Source of the DNA: Isoetes taiwanensis
Lineage: Eukaryota > Streptophyta > Lycopodiopsida > Isoetales > Isoetaceae
Assembly: GCA_021234155.1 (NCBI GenBank)
Contig: JAJEKV010000017.1
Coordinates: 12,717,525 to 12,781,524 of the forward strand
DNA length: 64,000 nt
Reading direction: 5' to 3'
Under the pieces are notes generated by a model. The model saw nothing but the letters and a program-made list of their open reading frames with translations, was not told the origin of the DNA and ran no database searches. Below, piece by piece: positions 25,431 through 37,479 of this stretch. A program made the translations under genes and the position numbers. Positions within the stretch are counted from its first letter, which is position 1, and every line of letters starts with the position of its first letter.

Positions 25431-25610
25431 AAAGCAGATAGTCAGGTGACTAGCTTAGAAAGAAAGGTGGTTATTCCAGGCAAAGCAGATAGTCAGTTGA
25501 CTAGCTTTGGGAAAGATTCCAGACAAAGCAGATAGTCAGTTGACTAGCTTTGGGAAAGAGTCCAGACAAAGCAGATAGTCAGTTGACTAGCTTTGGGAAA
25601 GATTGATACT
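25431..25610 (+). repeat. 43-bp tandem repeats in the LTR element interior
   Basis: Copies start at 25431 (a 51-bp variant), 25482, 25525 and 25568, each opening AAAGCAGATAGTCAG. Every unit holds AGTCA-GT-TGACT, a small inverted repeat. They sit close before the polypurine tract. Confidence 0.9.
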
Positions 25611-25644
25611 TCCCTAAGGCAGATGATCGAGGACGATCAGCCTT

Positions 25645-25658
25645 GGGAAGGGAAGGAA
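25645..25658 (+). other. Polypurine tract
   Basis: GGGAAGGGAAGGAA directly precedes the 3' LTR, as needed to prime plus-strand DNA synthesis. Confidence 0.9.
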
Positions 25659-25659
25659 T

Positions 25660-26359
25660 TGATACGGCACTAGCTTGGGGGCATGGCTCAGAGATGATTT
25701 GCAGAGACAAACACAGAGGCAAGGGCTTTGGATGAATATTTTGAATGTTTAAACCTTAGGAGCTTTAAATTATAACTTAAAAGAACTATTGGAATATTAA
25801 AGGTTATAATAATAAAGGAAATATTGAAACTTAGAACAACCAAATAAACGAATGAATTTGATAACAGAAGCTTATGTCGACGTTGAAAGGACAAAAGGCC
25901 GGAAGTGGCCAGAAATAACTCCTGGGCTAGCGGAATTAGCCGGATTGCAGGAAAAGGCTTCCGATTTTAGCAAAAAGGTAAGGGGAAGCTCCCGATTTAG
26001 CTTGCAAATACCTTTTAGCAGAGAATAAAAGCCATCGATCTGTTGAATTGAAAAAGCTCGAAGTGTCTTGTATGAGATAGAAGTCTGTCTGCAGTAGATC
26101 TCCTGATAATTCTGATAATTTGGTTGAATAGAGTGCTCTAGAGAATTCCAGAGAATCCCAGAGAGGCTATCCAGTTGGTTAGCAGACTCTCAGAATTGGG
26201 AGGAATTTGAGCCCAGAATTGCCATGTTTGCAAATCAGAGCCCGGTTGGGTGGATAAGTAGTGCCAGAAGAACTTGATCTGGAGTTCCAAGTTGATGGGA
26301 TTAACCATGTTTGTTAGTTTTGCAGATAGATTTGCAGATAGAGAAGACCGTTTGTATCA
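25660..26359 (+). repeat. 3' LTR, 700 bp, intact
   Basis: Begins TGATACGG and ends TTTGTATCA, then the TTCTT target duplication. It serves as the empty-site reference for the Helitron insertion in the 5' LTR. Confidence 0.93.
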
Positions 26360-26364
26360 TTCTT

Positions 26365-28349
26365 ACTAGCAAACACTTCATATATGTGTTACTGCTATAA
26401 AGCATTGTCATCCAAGTAGAATAATATTACATATAGGTTATCTTTCATGTATATTATATTTTTTATGGATGCAAACCTTTCTTAGCAATAGAAATCTCTA
26501 GTTGCATGTCAAAGTAACATGTTATTTCTAAGATTTTTAATTTATATAGGCACGCATCACCATTTATGGTCCACGAGATCAATTGTATAGAGCATATATA
26601 TCTCACTAACCTTATCCATTTTGTATTCAATGATATTATGGCTTTTTAGCTTCGATCACATGATTTTTTGAAACGTGTAAATGAAAGTCCATGTAGGTTC
26701 AATTGGTCATAAGTACCCCATAAATTCTCAAATTTTTGTGCTTCAACCTTACCCTTAAATTATACAAGCTAACCTAATTAATTAATTTTGTCCTATAGAG
26801 AATCATACAAGTAAACTATATGTGAAAGTTAAGATCAAAATTGATTAAGGTGGCACCATTAATAATTTTTAAACTTTCAGTCATTTGGACCAATGTTGGT
26901 CTACAACTGGACTGCAGATAGTGGTCTATCTTGATTTTTTATAGTAAAAGTTTTTCATATTTTTCCTTGGTTCTTTTTGCATTGGTTTCTTGATATGAGA
27001 TATTTTGAGGATGTGATTTTGTAAAGTCACATCTTAGGGCACAAATCTAGAATAAACATGGAAGATATAATATAATCAATGGTACAATCCTCAAGATAAT
27101 GAACAACAAATGTTTTTTGTGAACAAAGTGATCCAAGAGCTACTCATGTCCCAAAACTCAATATGTAGCATTATAACAGGGGGTTATTTTTATATTTTTG
27201 TACGCTTTTTCACATGGTTTTCCTATGATTTCGGCGTTGTATTCGTGAAGACATACTAAATAGTATTTCTAGAGTGCGCCCTTTTTGGGTCGTTGATTTG
27301 GGTTTGCTGAAATAATCAGCGGTTGATACTGTCATTGCATGCATGCATATGTATCAAGCCCCAATAACTTTTACCCTCTAGATTCTTGTGTTGCTGGCGA
27401 GCAGGATTCTTGATGACAGGAAGATATTGGTATGGCATCATAGAAGCTTATGCTACCCCATAGTTTTTTATTGGTTTTTATTGCAAGCAAAAAGTCCGAG
27501 CATCCCGTTCGAAAAGCAAGAGTCCGGCTTAGAATCATCCCGATACTCTCTACATCCTTCCGTTAGTTCTCACCCTAATATAGTCGATCATTCGCGGCGA
27601 TTTTATAAAAGTGACAGCTTTTTTTCTGCTTTTGTCTCGTTAGGTCCTCCCGGCTCAGGCAAAACCACCCGTCCACCAAAACTTTGGCGAACTGTTCTTA
27701 CCATTTCGATGCGAAGTTCGATTTACGGGTACAAATATGCATGAATTGCGGCGGTTATTGGATGAGGTAAGGCGTAAAGAAAAGGTATGGGCGTTCTATC
27801 TTAATCTTGGTGAAATCCCTTTTTAGGTTAAGCAAACAAGCGCGGCGGCGGCTTTGTTCCTCATCGCGAAATCAAAAGAAGTTGTGATTTGCTTGTCTAT
27901 GGTGAATAGTCCTTCTGGCGTTATGCACAAATGGCTAGTTCTCAACAAACCGGTTTGCCTTCAACGCCAACAATTACATCTCCCCGTTAAAGCGGCTACT
28001 CGATTCGTCATCCCCAACTGCTTTCTGGTCTTGGGCAGAGTAAACAAAAAGTTCTTTTGCTAATTGTAACAAAATCTTTTGCATGCACGGGGCAAATCTG
28101 CAGAATAGCACATCAGTTCCAAAGGAAGTGACTGAAGAGGCAAACTGTACAGGACATAGAGGTACTGTTGTAGTAGATATCTTGCTATTTATGCAAAACA
28201 GATGACGTAGAAGTAGTTAAGTGGCTCTAGAGTGCTCAGATGAAGATTGTTTTTACCAGTTCTCAAATGAATATTGCAGCAGAATTGAAAATTCTGTCTT
28301 AAGGGTCACAAACGTCTGTGTTCATGCTCAGTAAACTTGGTGGGTGCAG
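26365..28349. other. Non-coding, no gene supported
   Basis: AT-rich to 27300. From 27400 to 28060 base composition is more balanced and frames of 69-118 residues occur on the plus strand, one with a P-loop-like GPPGSGKTT near 27650, but no ATPase context surrounds it. I see no further evidence of a gene. Confidence 0.35.
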
Positions 28350-28512
28350 GGTGTCCGTAAACTTGCTGAAAGTTTAGTGGCAGACATGAAGAGTGAGAAG
28401 AATGGAAGAGATTTTCTTATTCTGGTTTCAGTTGGAGATGGAGATGATTCAGAAAGCATATTATTTGATGCATTGAAAAAAGCCATGAATGATTCTGATG
28501 TTAATACAGGAG
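28350..28512 (+). other. Exon-like segment of unknown gene
   Basis: A coding-like block (GVRKLAESLVADMKSEK, then RDFLILVSVGDGDD) is bounded by a consensus acceptor (GTGCAG|GG) and donor (GGAG|GTATTT) and reads 54 codons without a stop. No matching neighbouring exons were found and the family is not recognised. It could be a remnant or a captured exon. Confidence 0.3.
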
Positions 28513-29148
28513 GTATTTTACTGGTGGTTTCAATGCTGGTTGTGGAAGATTGCAATGAGCCTCAACCGTGGAGCCTGATTGTAAATGTAATGCTATTTCA
28601 AATCTTTTTCTGTATAGCACTTTTTCTACTGTTCATGATCAGAGTTTACATCAATCATTAGGTTGAGATAGGTTCTTAGGAAACTAGCTTGCTCAGATTT
28701 ATGGTAAATCTGGAGGGTCGCGGCAGATGCCCGTGCAATGTTTGATAACATATGGATGAAGAATATATTATGGATTGTAATGCTTTCCATGATAACATGC
28801 ATGCATACTTTTGTTGGATGAAGCTATAAGTGGCCTTGATTGTCAACGCTATAGTGCCTTTTTTTACCTTGGGTGTGGCATTGTTCAATGCAATAGTGGT
28901 TTGTTTACTTGGGAGTGGCATCCTTTATTTTGGACATTGTACAACGCTATAGTTTTCGAGTAAGGGGTGGAAGTTTGGCAAAGAGAGTACTAGAGAGAAT
29001 GCTAAATCACATTCTTAAATTTGAAGTTGACAAGGACGAGAATATGACGTTTTCTAAATACTTGTGTTTTACATATGCAAAGTTGTATTCTTTAACAATT
29101 TGGTCAATGTGTAACTAAGTGCACATAGATAAATGTTTGTTTTTGTTA

Positions 29149-29475
29149 GGGCCCGAAGGGCCCAAAATTTTTAATTTTTTTTAATATAATAATCAACACA
29201 CAACTACCATTAACATTATTAACATAAACTATTGCATTTAACACATTTAAATTAAAATCCCCCTTAAACCCCCTTTGGTTTGGGTGCATATTCACACGGG
29301 GGGTTACGTAGGGCAGCGAGAGCCCCAAAAATATATTTACAATACATGTACAAAATTAACACCATTAAGTATATTCTCTTAAATCTTATAGTATTTTACA
29401 AACTTTAATATACAGTATACAAAAACTTGTACATGCATACCCCACAAACGAGGATCGCTATGTACGGTCCAGATC
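29149..29475. repeat. Single-arm copy of the foldback repeat
   Basis: Starts with the hairpin GGGCCCGAAGGGCCC (29149-29163), then an A/T-rich spacer, the block CCCCCTTAAACCCCCTTTGG, TTCACACGGGGGGTTACG and a distal part with CATACCCCACAAACGAGG. The order matches one arm of the foldback at 43.2-43.85 kb, with clear divergence. No target duplication was found. Confidence 0.8.
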
Positions 29476-32284
29476 TTGGAATTTTTCGAACACGATTTCC
29501 TAAGGTTTTAAGGAGTTTTAGACGCCGGAAAAAACTCCGGCTATCCAAAAATTGAAAAGAATTAATTCCGTGATTTCTTTAGGGTGGGCTTCGTCCTCCG
29601 TGGAAATTCGTATTCGGGATCAGATAAAAGTAAAGATAAAAGTAAAGATATGGACTTCCAATTTTCGCACCGGTACACCTTCGCCTGTCATCGCCAGATC
29701 TGGATGCTCTACAACCTGTCGACGTATTTCTTGGAGCAAGCATGGTCACTTCCGGCCAGATAAGGAAACAACTTTTTTTTTCATGATACACGATCTAATG
29801 ATTGAGAATGTTGAAGGGGGTTGCTCCTCTTGGCTTCTATATCCGATATAGTCACAAGAAGTCACCATAGCCAGCAGAGTAGAGGTGTTGATTTATTCAG
29901 ATGAACAATGGCAAAGGAAAGGGTAACGACAGGCATTCAGAGCGAACTATGTTCAGAGGACTATTTTCAGAGTAGACCGCAGGTTTTCTATAGCAGAGCA
30001 TTAACATGCAAGGTAAAAATTGCATTTCAAAAGCTTTTGATTTTGTTGCCATCATTTCCTTGCAAATGCTTCTAATCTACGCCATCATTTCTATGCAAAT
30101 GCTTCTCTGTTTCGTTGAAATTCTTGCTGTAAATTCTGACTCTGTTTGCAGCTTCTTTTATGGGCCTCATTTCTTTCCAATGAGTTAAAGAAGCTTCATC
30201 TTGATCTCTTTCTCAATGGTGGAATGTCTAGCTATCAATACCATCTCATATTGCTCCGTAATGGCTTTGGCATACTAAAAATCTGCTCTCTTTCTGGTAA
30301 GGGCACTCCATTTCTTTGTTTGTTTCTTGGGATCTTCAGGAAAATATATTTGGTTGTCATTAATTTGGAATAGCATTCATCTGTTGTTCTCATCGCATCT
30401 GCTACTGAAAGCTTTTGGTTAGTTTCTGATCAAGGTTTGAACAGTCTGCAGTCCTGCTATTTTATCACATATGAGAAGCGATCATCATAACCTCTTTGGA
30501 AGATTTGTTTATAAATACTGATGGCCCTTTGGTTGTTTTGCATTTTTATTCTTCACAATCACCTCAACTAGGCTTACAGTATGCATTGCATTATCATCTG
30601 TAACTACTATCTGAAGCATTTCTTTTCAATAGTATTTCTTAAAGAAAGCCATTCCAAACATGTCTTTGAGATTGCAGCCAAGTTTTTGAACATTGAGACT
30701 CGCCGTCTGCTGTATAACAAGCAGTTTTTGCAGAGGTCGAATTTGGTGTTTTAACTCCAATTTGTGTTTGTTTGCCCTGAAACAGCTTACAATTCAACAT
30801 GCATACTTCTCTTGGAGATTCTAAATGCGATCTTTTCTTTCCTCTGATTCTGAATTTGGTGTTTTAACTCCAATTTGTGTTTGTTTGCCCTGAAACAGCT
30901 TACAATTCAACATGCATACTTCTCTTGGAGATTCTAAATGCGATCTTTTCTTTCCTCTGATTCTACCATTTTTGGTTGTCAACATATTTGACAATGCTTG
31001 AAATTTATATAGTGGGCTTTTGATTGGCTTCTTCTTCTAGAAAGTTCTTAGGACATCGTGCGTTGGACAACTTGCTTTGGTTGGTCGTTATTCATTGCAT
31101 TGTCACGGATGCTACCCACTTCCATTTTTGTTTTCTAACAGAGTTTTGGCATATTTTTCCTTCAGGGCTTAAACTGGCAAGAAGAGCTTTGTCCTTGATA
31201 ATCAATGCTATCCATAACTTTTTCCCTTCCTTTTGCCATAATCCATCTTTGAGCGATTTATCAACTTATATGCCATTTATTTTTAGGTAGAGTTTAAAGT
31301 TGGAATAGGAGATTATACATTGGCTGCATCATCCAATGACTCCAAGTAATCAGGGACATTGCAGATTAGATCCATGGACTGTTCAAATGTTTCTATGTTA
31401 TTATATGCACAGCTAATTCTATTTCAGGTTTATCTACTTCCACATTCTTCCGTCTTGCTAGATTTATGGAAACCAGCTATTCCCTTCCATTGCAGGCCAT
31501 AAGTGATGTGAGAAGAAGAGAAGACATATGTGAATGCAATATGAATGGGCATTGGCCATGAGGACACACATTCCCATTCTCATGTTGCCATTTTGATGTC
31601 TTTGAATTTGGAAACGTCACAACTCTTATTATTCTAATCCAGGTGTTCATATTGCAGACAATATGGTTATTGGTCTCGCATTTACAAGTAAGATTGATTT
31701 TATATTTACTGGATATTGTGTTATTATTATTTCAAATATTAAGAATGAAGTATGATATGATAGAAAAATACAGTTCATCACAATATTTTTGCTTTTCTTT
31801 GCCCCTATTTCTATGATTTGTATATAGTTGTGTAGCAGAAAACCATTATGATGCTCCAGAATGCAAGTATGAAACTGTTGCACTGCACTAATTTGCCACT
31901 GCCATTGCCACTGCTCTGCTCGAGTTCATGCTTTAAGAAAGCAAGATTAGGGGGAGAGAACCCATGTATCAACTTCTAGCTTCAGATATGATGTTTTGGA
32001 TCGAAGGAATGCGGAGCCATTTGCATGCTAAGAAAAGGATGCTCTGAAACGATTGAACCATGAATTGAAAATTGGAAAATACCCATATAAATAGGTGAGT
32101 ATTGTTCTCTAAATCCATGCCCTTTTTAGTATTTTTTTGGCCGTTTATACAACGTAATACCAACTTATAGGGCTTTTTTTTTTTTAAGTTTATAGCCACC
32201 TTTTAAAATTTATTGGATTTGTCTGCAGCATAATAATTCTGAATGCCTCTAAATAGCAGGAGCTTGGTAGCATGAACTTCTGAT
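29476..32284. other. Non-coding, no gene supported
   Basis: Short frames only. The sequence is T-rich on the plus strand with mixed remnants. The only clear structure is the 113-bp tandem duplication at 30739-30964. Confidence 0.35.
30739..30964. repeat. Perfect 113-bp tandem duplication
   Basis: Copies 30739-30851 and 30852-30964 are identical as far as I can read, each from GAATTTGGTGTTTTAACTCC to TTTCCTCTGATTCT. Identity implies a recent event, or an assembly artefact. Confidence 0.93.
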
Positions 32285-32691
32285 TTGAAAAGAGCTTGCA
32301 AGGCCACGTCTAAGGTACAATAAGGCACAAGGTTCTTAGTTTCTGAATTTTGTTGCTACATTTTTGTGTGTAATAAAGGCCTTTTTGTGCCAAATAAAGG
32401 CCCATCTTTTATAAAACAATAGAACAATGTACTTACCAGATTTTATGTCCTTGGGCAATGCATGTTCTTTGCTATTCTATTCCTATCAGCAACTGCAACT
32501 GCAACTGCCAGAGATAAAGAACTTTTAAATTGAAAAGAGCTTGCAAGGCCACGTCTTCAATATCACAGATTTTATGTCCTTGGGCAATGCATACTCTTTG
32601 CTATTCTATTCCTGTCAGAAACTGCTATTCTATATACTGCAAAACATTGCAGAACCATGTAGACTATTCTATTCTATTCTATTCTATTCTA
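32285..32691. repeat. Local duplications ending in an (ATTCT)n tract
   Basis: AAAAGAGCTTGCAAGGCCAC occurs at about 32288 and 32533, and TTTTATGTCCTTGGGCAATG at about 32441 and 32570, so a block of about 130-245 bp was duplicated with rearrangement. It ends in about five ATTCT units (32664-32691), the same unit that forms the tail of the LINE at 39.2 kb, but no LINE body adjoins it. Confidence 0.8.
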
Positions 32692-34678
32692 AGAGGTGAG
32701 CTAGATAGATTTATTTTATAGGTTAGCACTTAAAAGGTGAAAAACTTTTATGAGATTGAAAGCTTCAACTCAGTGCTTTGTAGTGCTTGACAGCCAATTT
32801 TACTTATTCGTTGGCTGGTTCTAAAGTGAACATCATGCCTGCCTTTGTCCAGTAATGTTCTATGTATTTCCTTAGACGCATCTCCTTATAGATGTTCCGC
32901 CATTGTGAACATTGCTTTTATTCTCTGTAAACTGTAGGTGAGACACACTCTTGCTCAAGTATATTTGCAAGCATGTATGTTGGTGGGATGTGGTAAGCTC
33001 AGTAAGGAAATTGAGTATGGATGAAGTGATAAGATGTATGTATGCAACTGAGAATTGGCGTAATTGACAACAATTTTAGTGGATATGATGAACTGATGTG
33101 GTACTTTAAAATTTCACATTGGCAATGCATTTCACCATGTTTAGTAATGTATCGCTAAATTGCATCTTTTCTTAATAATTCCACTAAATTCTGAAACAAG
33201 ATGTTTATAGTGAAGGATGTGTAGTTGCATGTCTTAGTCACATGGACATTGAGGGCTTTCTGTTACAGCATTACCAAGCAAGATGTTTGTTCCAGTATAC
33301 TTTACAATAAACAGATGCAACACCCAACTCTTGAGGTTCATGCAACACCCAACTCTTGAGGTTCTGTGTCCTCTGAATGTGCTCTTCAATGCTAGAAGAC
33401 TGAAGGCTTTGATTTTGTTAGTGGTATCTTTTCGTTTGCTTATTACCAAGTTGGCTGTACTTTCTAGCTTTTCTTGCATGGTCAGGTTGCTCACTGGTTT
33501 GCAATTGAGAAATTTAAAACATGATTCCACCCGTTCGAGCATATAGAGGGCATGATTCAATTTATCAAGTGTTCTTTCTCCAAATCTAATGCTCACTCAT
33601 GCTTTTACATGTTTTGACTTTTTTATTTCTATAAAGACTCAGAGAAACATCATTGGTCCATTCTTGAACAAACGTGCAAGGATGGATTGCTCACAGGTTT
33701 GCAATTAGGATATCAATTGCAATATTCTATCGTTTTCAAAAATTGCATGTAGAGTTTTCAAAAATTGCATGTAGAGTTTTGATTAATTAATGAAAGATTC
33801 TCCAATTTTAATGCTCACTTACTATTTCAAATGTTGGATTTTTTTTGTCAAATAAAAGATTAAACTAATATCATTTGTCCATTGTTAGAATATTATTGCT
33901 CCATTGTTGGCTTTTTCTTTTTCAAAGAGACTTAAAAAACAATATCGTTGTCCATTGTATTTTTCAAATAAAACACTTAAAAGCTACATAATTGGTTCAT
34001 TGTTCAAGCAACGTGTGGAATAGCTGACATATGGATTTGCAAGGAGATCTTAAATATTTGTGTTCAATCCATGCTTCTGAGTTTTTCCGTGGGTGCTTTT
34101 CGCAATATTATTGTAGGACAAGTCATCAACCATAGAGAATACCTTTCTTGACCGAATATCTCCAATACAACAACAATTTGCGTGATACCGAGTGAATTTG
34201 TACTTGAATTGCAAGCAATTACTAGAGGCAATAACATCATTCCTATGGTTCATATAGGTTTACCCATATTTATTGGACTGAAAAAACCTTACATCATGCT
34301 TGCCCTAAGTTCATAAGGCCAGCGAGAATATTTTATACGATCGAGCTAATGACCTTTGCATCTAGAATGATTACATTTATGGAAAATTTGCAAGTAGATT
34401 GCCCACGCTACCTGTTCTACATTCTCGAGTTGAAGCTTCGGTTCATGGATTACACAACACAAAGTTCTAAGCATACCATCACATACAACATATCCCTTTT
34501 CCTTCTTCCATTTTAAATCAAAATTTAGCAAGGTGTTCTAAAAATGTTTGCAATGTCATCAGTACCAATAGAATTGCATTCATGCCCAATAACACCCCAT
34601 GCCATATCCTTGCGTCCTCCAGGCCACATTGTCTGTTCTAGCCAACAGTCAAACAAGCACCCCTTCCGTTGTTACTAA
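32692..34678. other. Non-coding, interior of a probable Helitron
   Basis: No gene could be supported. A 25-bp tandem duplication (CAACACCCAACTCTTGAGGT) occurs near 33315-33365. A 120-aa minus-strand frame at 33234-33596 is unrecognised. The stretch precedes a Helitron 3' end, but no 5' end could be placed. Confidence 0.35.
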
Positions 34679-34706
34679 GCCCGGCAACGCCGGGCATCAT
34701 AACTAG
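34679..34706 (+). mobile_element. Helitron 3' terminus
   Basis: GCCCGGC-AAC-GCCGGGC is a perfect 7-bp hairpin, followed by ATCATAA and CTAG, then a host T. Hairpin, spacing and CTAG|T are the canonical Helitron 3' end. The same hairpin occurs at 56280, so both ends belong to one family. Confidence 0.85.
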
Positions 34707-34910
34707 TCAATTTTTAAATGAACTATATGGACCAGTAATGGGCAGGTACAGATATCGTTTTTGATTTTTTTTTACCATGCCTTTTGCCCTTTCCACGAGC
34801 TTGTTTTTGCATTGGTTTCACATCCTTATAAACTTTCATAATGTGATTTTTTGGAGGACAATCTAGACTCATATATAGCAATGCTATCCATTTGTATAAA
34901 TTCCCTATAT

Positions 34911-35084
34911 AGTCATTATCTCCGCTTGTCTAGTATCATCATTACTGCAAAGGTTTTTCCCTTAAAAACCTTTCGAGGCAGGGGTTTTTTAATCCTAGTA
35001 GTAATGATTGTACTAGCCCATTGTATGGGTCCCATGACCTATTGGTCTCTGTGGACGTTAAAAAAATTATTCTATTCTATTCCT
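34911..35084 (+). mobile_element. LINE 3' tail fragment
   Basis: Matches the last part of the LINE at 39.2-41.1 kb, inverted relative to it: TTATCTCCGCTT at the start, then the 3' UTR with the hairpin GACC-TATT-GGTC (35036-35047), GTGGACGTTAAA and an ATTCT tail. It is an extremely 5'-truncated insertion, as target-primed reverse transcription often produces. Confidence 0.9.
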
Positions 35085-35676
35085 AAAATTGAAATTAGAA
35101 GTAAAAGTCAAAACATCAAATTCAAACTCAACAAACATTTTTCTATATGATGGAGGACCTCGTGAACTACTTATATGCCAAATTTGAACTCAAAATTAAT
35201 CTCCTTCTGAAAGTTGTTATTTTTATATCACAACTGCTTTCTGGGAACTAGTATTGGTTATCAGAAGGCAGAGGATAGTTTTGACCCTATCATGTTTGAA
35301 TTGCTCTATCTTCCTTTACAGACTTCAAATTGAGATGTGCTTTTTGTTCCTTACTCTATATCTCGTGTAGAAAAATAATATTATAACAAAAAAAATCAAA
35401 AAAAATCTTTTCATTAAGACAGTTTTACTTTGTGTGAACATGAAGCTTTTGGTACTTGACCCCCTTGGGTTTGCTAGAGTATAACTCACAAGAATGGGAG
35501 CTGATATATTTTTGTGTATTTTTTATGTGAAGCATGACTGCCATATATGAACTCTTAGAAAGGGTTTGGCGAGTTTTTGTATTCTTGATTTTATATGATT
35601 TTTTTTGTGAACCTTCAAAATGCCCTTTAATGGTCCATCATGGGACAGGTCTAGTGTTAATATGGCAATTTTTTTA

Positions 35677-36024
35677 TCAGTTTTTTGGCTTCAAAGATAT
35701 ACCCCGCCCAACCAAGAAGGTCAACCATGCTGGCATAATGATGCATTGAAGACTCAATTTTATGCTCGATATCATTGAGCTGAATACTTGACAACCTTTC
35801 TGCAACAAACATGCATAGGTGCAGGAAGACAAAACGAAAATAAAGGTAATATTATTAAGCTTTACATTCAAATCCTCCATCTGCCGGAGTAGATCTAGGA
35901 CCTCCTTTGCATGACTATTTTGAGAATATCCTGAAACCATTATATTCCATGATATAAGATCCCTTGTCAGGCATCTTAAACACTTTGAAAGATTCTTAAA
36001 CACCCCATCACTGTAAGCATGCAA
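35677..36024 (-). pseudogene. PPR protein fragment, PLS class
   Basis: The minus-strand frame carries RDLISWNIMVSGYSQNSHAK, a typical long PPR motif, followed by EVLDLLRQMEDLNVKLNNIT and FVLSSCTYACLLQKG, which matches the next motif. A decayed form of the usual ACMVDLLGRAG block follows. PLS-class PPR proteins edit organelle RNA. Only about two repeats survive, without organelle-targeting sequence or E/DYW end, so this is a relic. Confidence 0.75.
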
Positions 36025-36529
36025 GGCACTTAAGCATTCACTAGGCCCTTGCTTTCATGTAGTCTATTCAACTTTTGTACATGGTCCAGATAGTCTTGTT
36101 ACTGCAGAAAGGTCCTGTAAGTTGCCCGCACAATAAAAAATTGAATAGGAGCAGGGTCTGCAATGGAATAAAGCTGTCATTATCAGAAAACACATAGAAT
36201 GACTACACTATCGCAGATCCAACTATCGTATGCTTTTTTTTTTTATATTAAACAATATGCAAAAGACTGATAGAGCACTGGTGATTGGCTTCATTATGTT
36301 TAGACCATAATCCAGATATTATCAATCATAGTTTTCCTGAATCATATATGTATATAAGCATCAGTAATGCTTGATTCATCGCGCCTTGCCTGGATTGAAG
36401 CATAGACGTAATTGTCAATCCTAAAAAGTGTCTTATATTGTGGTTTGTGGCCAACGGCAAGTGGATTGACTTTAAAAGCATCTTATACTTGTGTAAATAA
36501 TATCTACAAGAGAATGATAGCTTTGCGTC

Positions 36530-36906
36530 AAAAAATTCGTCAGAATAATCATCAGAACCCCATAATTGCCCAGACTAAGTGACGTATATTCTGATGAATA
36601 TTTTTTGATGAATATTTCGTCAGATTTTACATCAGAATTTCATCATTATAATCATCAGCTAAAACGTCAGTATAATCGTCAGATAAGAATCATCAGAATT
36701 TTCATCATAGTTTTCATCAAAATTTTCGACACTTTAAACGTCAGAATTTTCATCATAGTTTTCATCAGATTTTTTGTCACCTTAAACGTCATCGGTTTCA
36801 TCATATTTTCATCAGATTTTACATCAATAGTTTCATTAAGTATTTCATCGCAAATTTCGTCAGAAATAATTTATTCTTTATGCGTCAGATCATTTTCGTC
36901 ATTATT
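36530..36906 (+). repeat. 12-bp periodic CRTCA array, copy 1
   Basis: About 25 units of CGTCAN or CATCAN alternate with six mostly A/T bases, giving a 12-bp step with small slips. Near the left end is a head, GCCCAGACTAAGTGACG, followed by two or three units in inverted orientation (CTGATGAAT), before the direct units begin. A related head and array lie at 46.9 kb. No coding is seen. Confidence 0.85.
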
Positions 36907-37479
36907 CAGGGCCATTTGTATTTTTATCTAGATTATTTTTTTTGTTGTATTTTTATCTAGATTATTTCTATGTACTCTTATATAACTTATCATAATGATG
37001 CTTGAATTTAACATGTATTAAAGGTACAAATTCATAAAAGAGATAAAGAGTGTATATAAAACAAAAAAATCTTTATTTAAATCGAATCATAGTAGTTACA
37101 TGTCAAGAATTGACAATCTTTACAATACCAACCATGAGCCAAGGACTCCAGCCAATTCAGTCGTTCATGAAATGGAAGAAATTTGTATAAATATACACGT
37201 CTGCAAATAAAAAGAACGATATACATTTCACAACAATATCTGCATAAATATACACGTCCTTTGTATATCGTCCTTTTGTTGTGAAATGTAGACACATCTG
37301 CAAATAAAAAGATCATATATTTATGTATGCTATTCTTGAAAAATACATTGAGGCATGGAAAACCTTGGAGAAAATCTCTAAATGCTCCAAGAAGGGGATC
37401 AGTCTAGCGTTTGATTCCAGCAGCTGCATAAGTGATCAAACTTCATTTAGTTTATACAATTTATCCAATGCATAGATGC

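Larger units (their letters stand above)
21767..26364 (+). mobile_element. Non-autonomous LTR retrotransposon with target duplication
   Basis: LTRs of about 700 bp begin TGATAC and end GTATCA. The element (21772-26359) is flanked by TTCTT at 21767-21771 and 26360-26364. Right after the 5' LTR is a sequence matching the initiator-Met tRNA primer site, and before the 3' LTR is a purine tract. The internal region, about 1.2 kb, has no gag or pol coding and carries 43-bp tandem repeats, so it must be mobilised in trans (a short LARD- or TRIM-like element). By eye the LTRs differ at about 2 percent of positions. A Helitron splits the 5' LTR. Confidence 0.93.

Noticed and set aside
27600-27744. P-loop-like GPPGSGKTT in a plus-strand frame
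   Set aside because: No Walker B or other ATPase motifs follow, the frame soon ends, and the adjoining residues are low-complexity. It is probably chance.
32664-32691. (ATTCT)n as a third LINE tail
   Set aside because: The GTGGACGTTAAA end that precedes the tail in the LINE copies is absent, so it may be only a microsatellite.
36530-36906. Possible CRISPR array
   Set aside because: The repeat is only 5-6 bases with 6-7-base filler, there are no cas genes, and the context is a plant nuclear genome.
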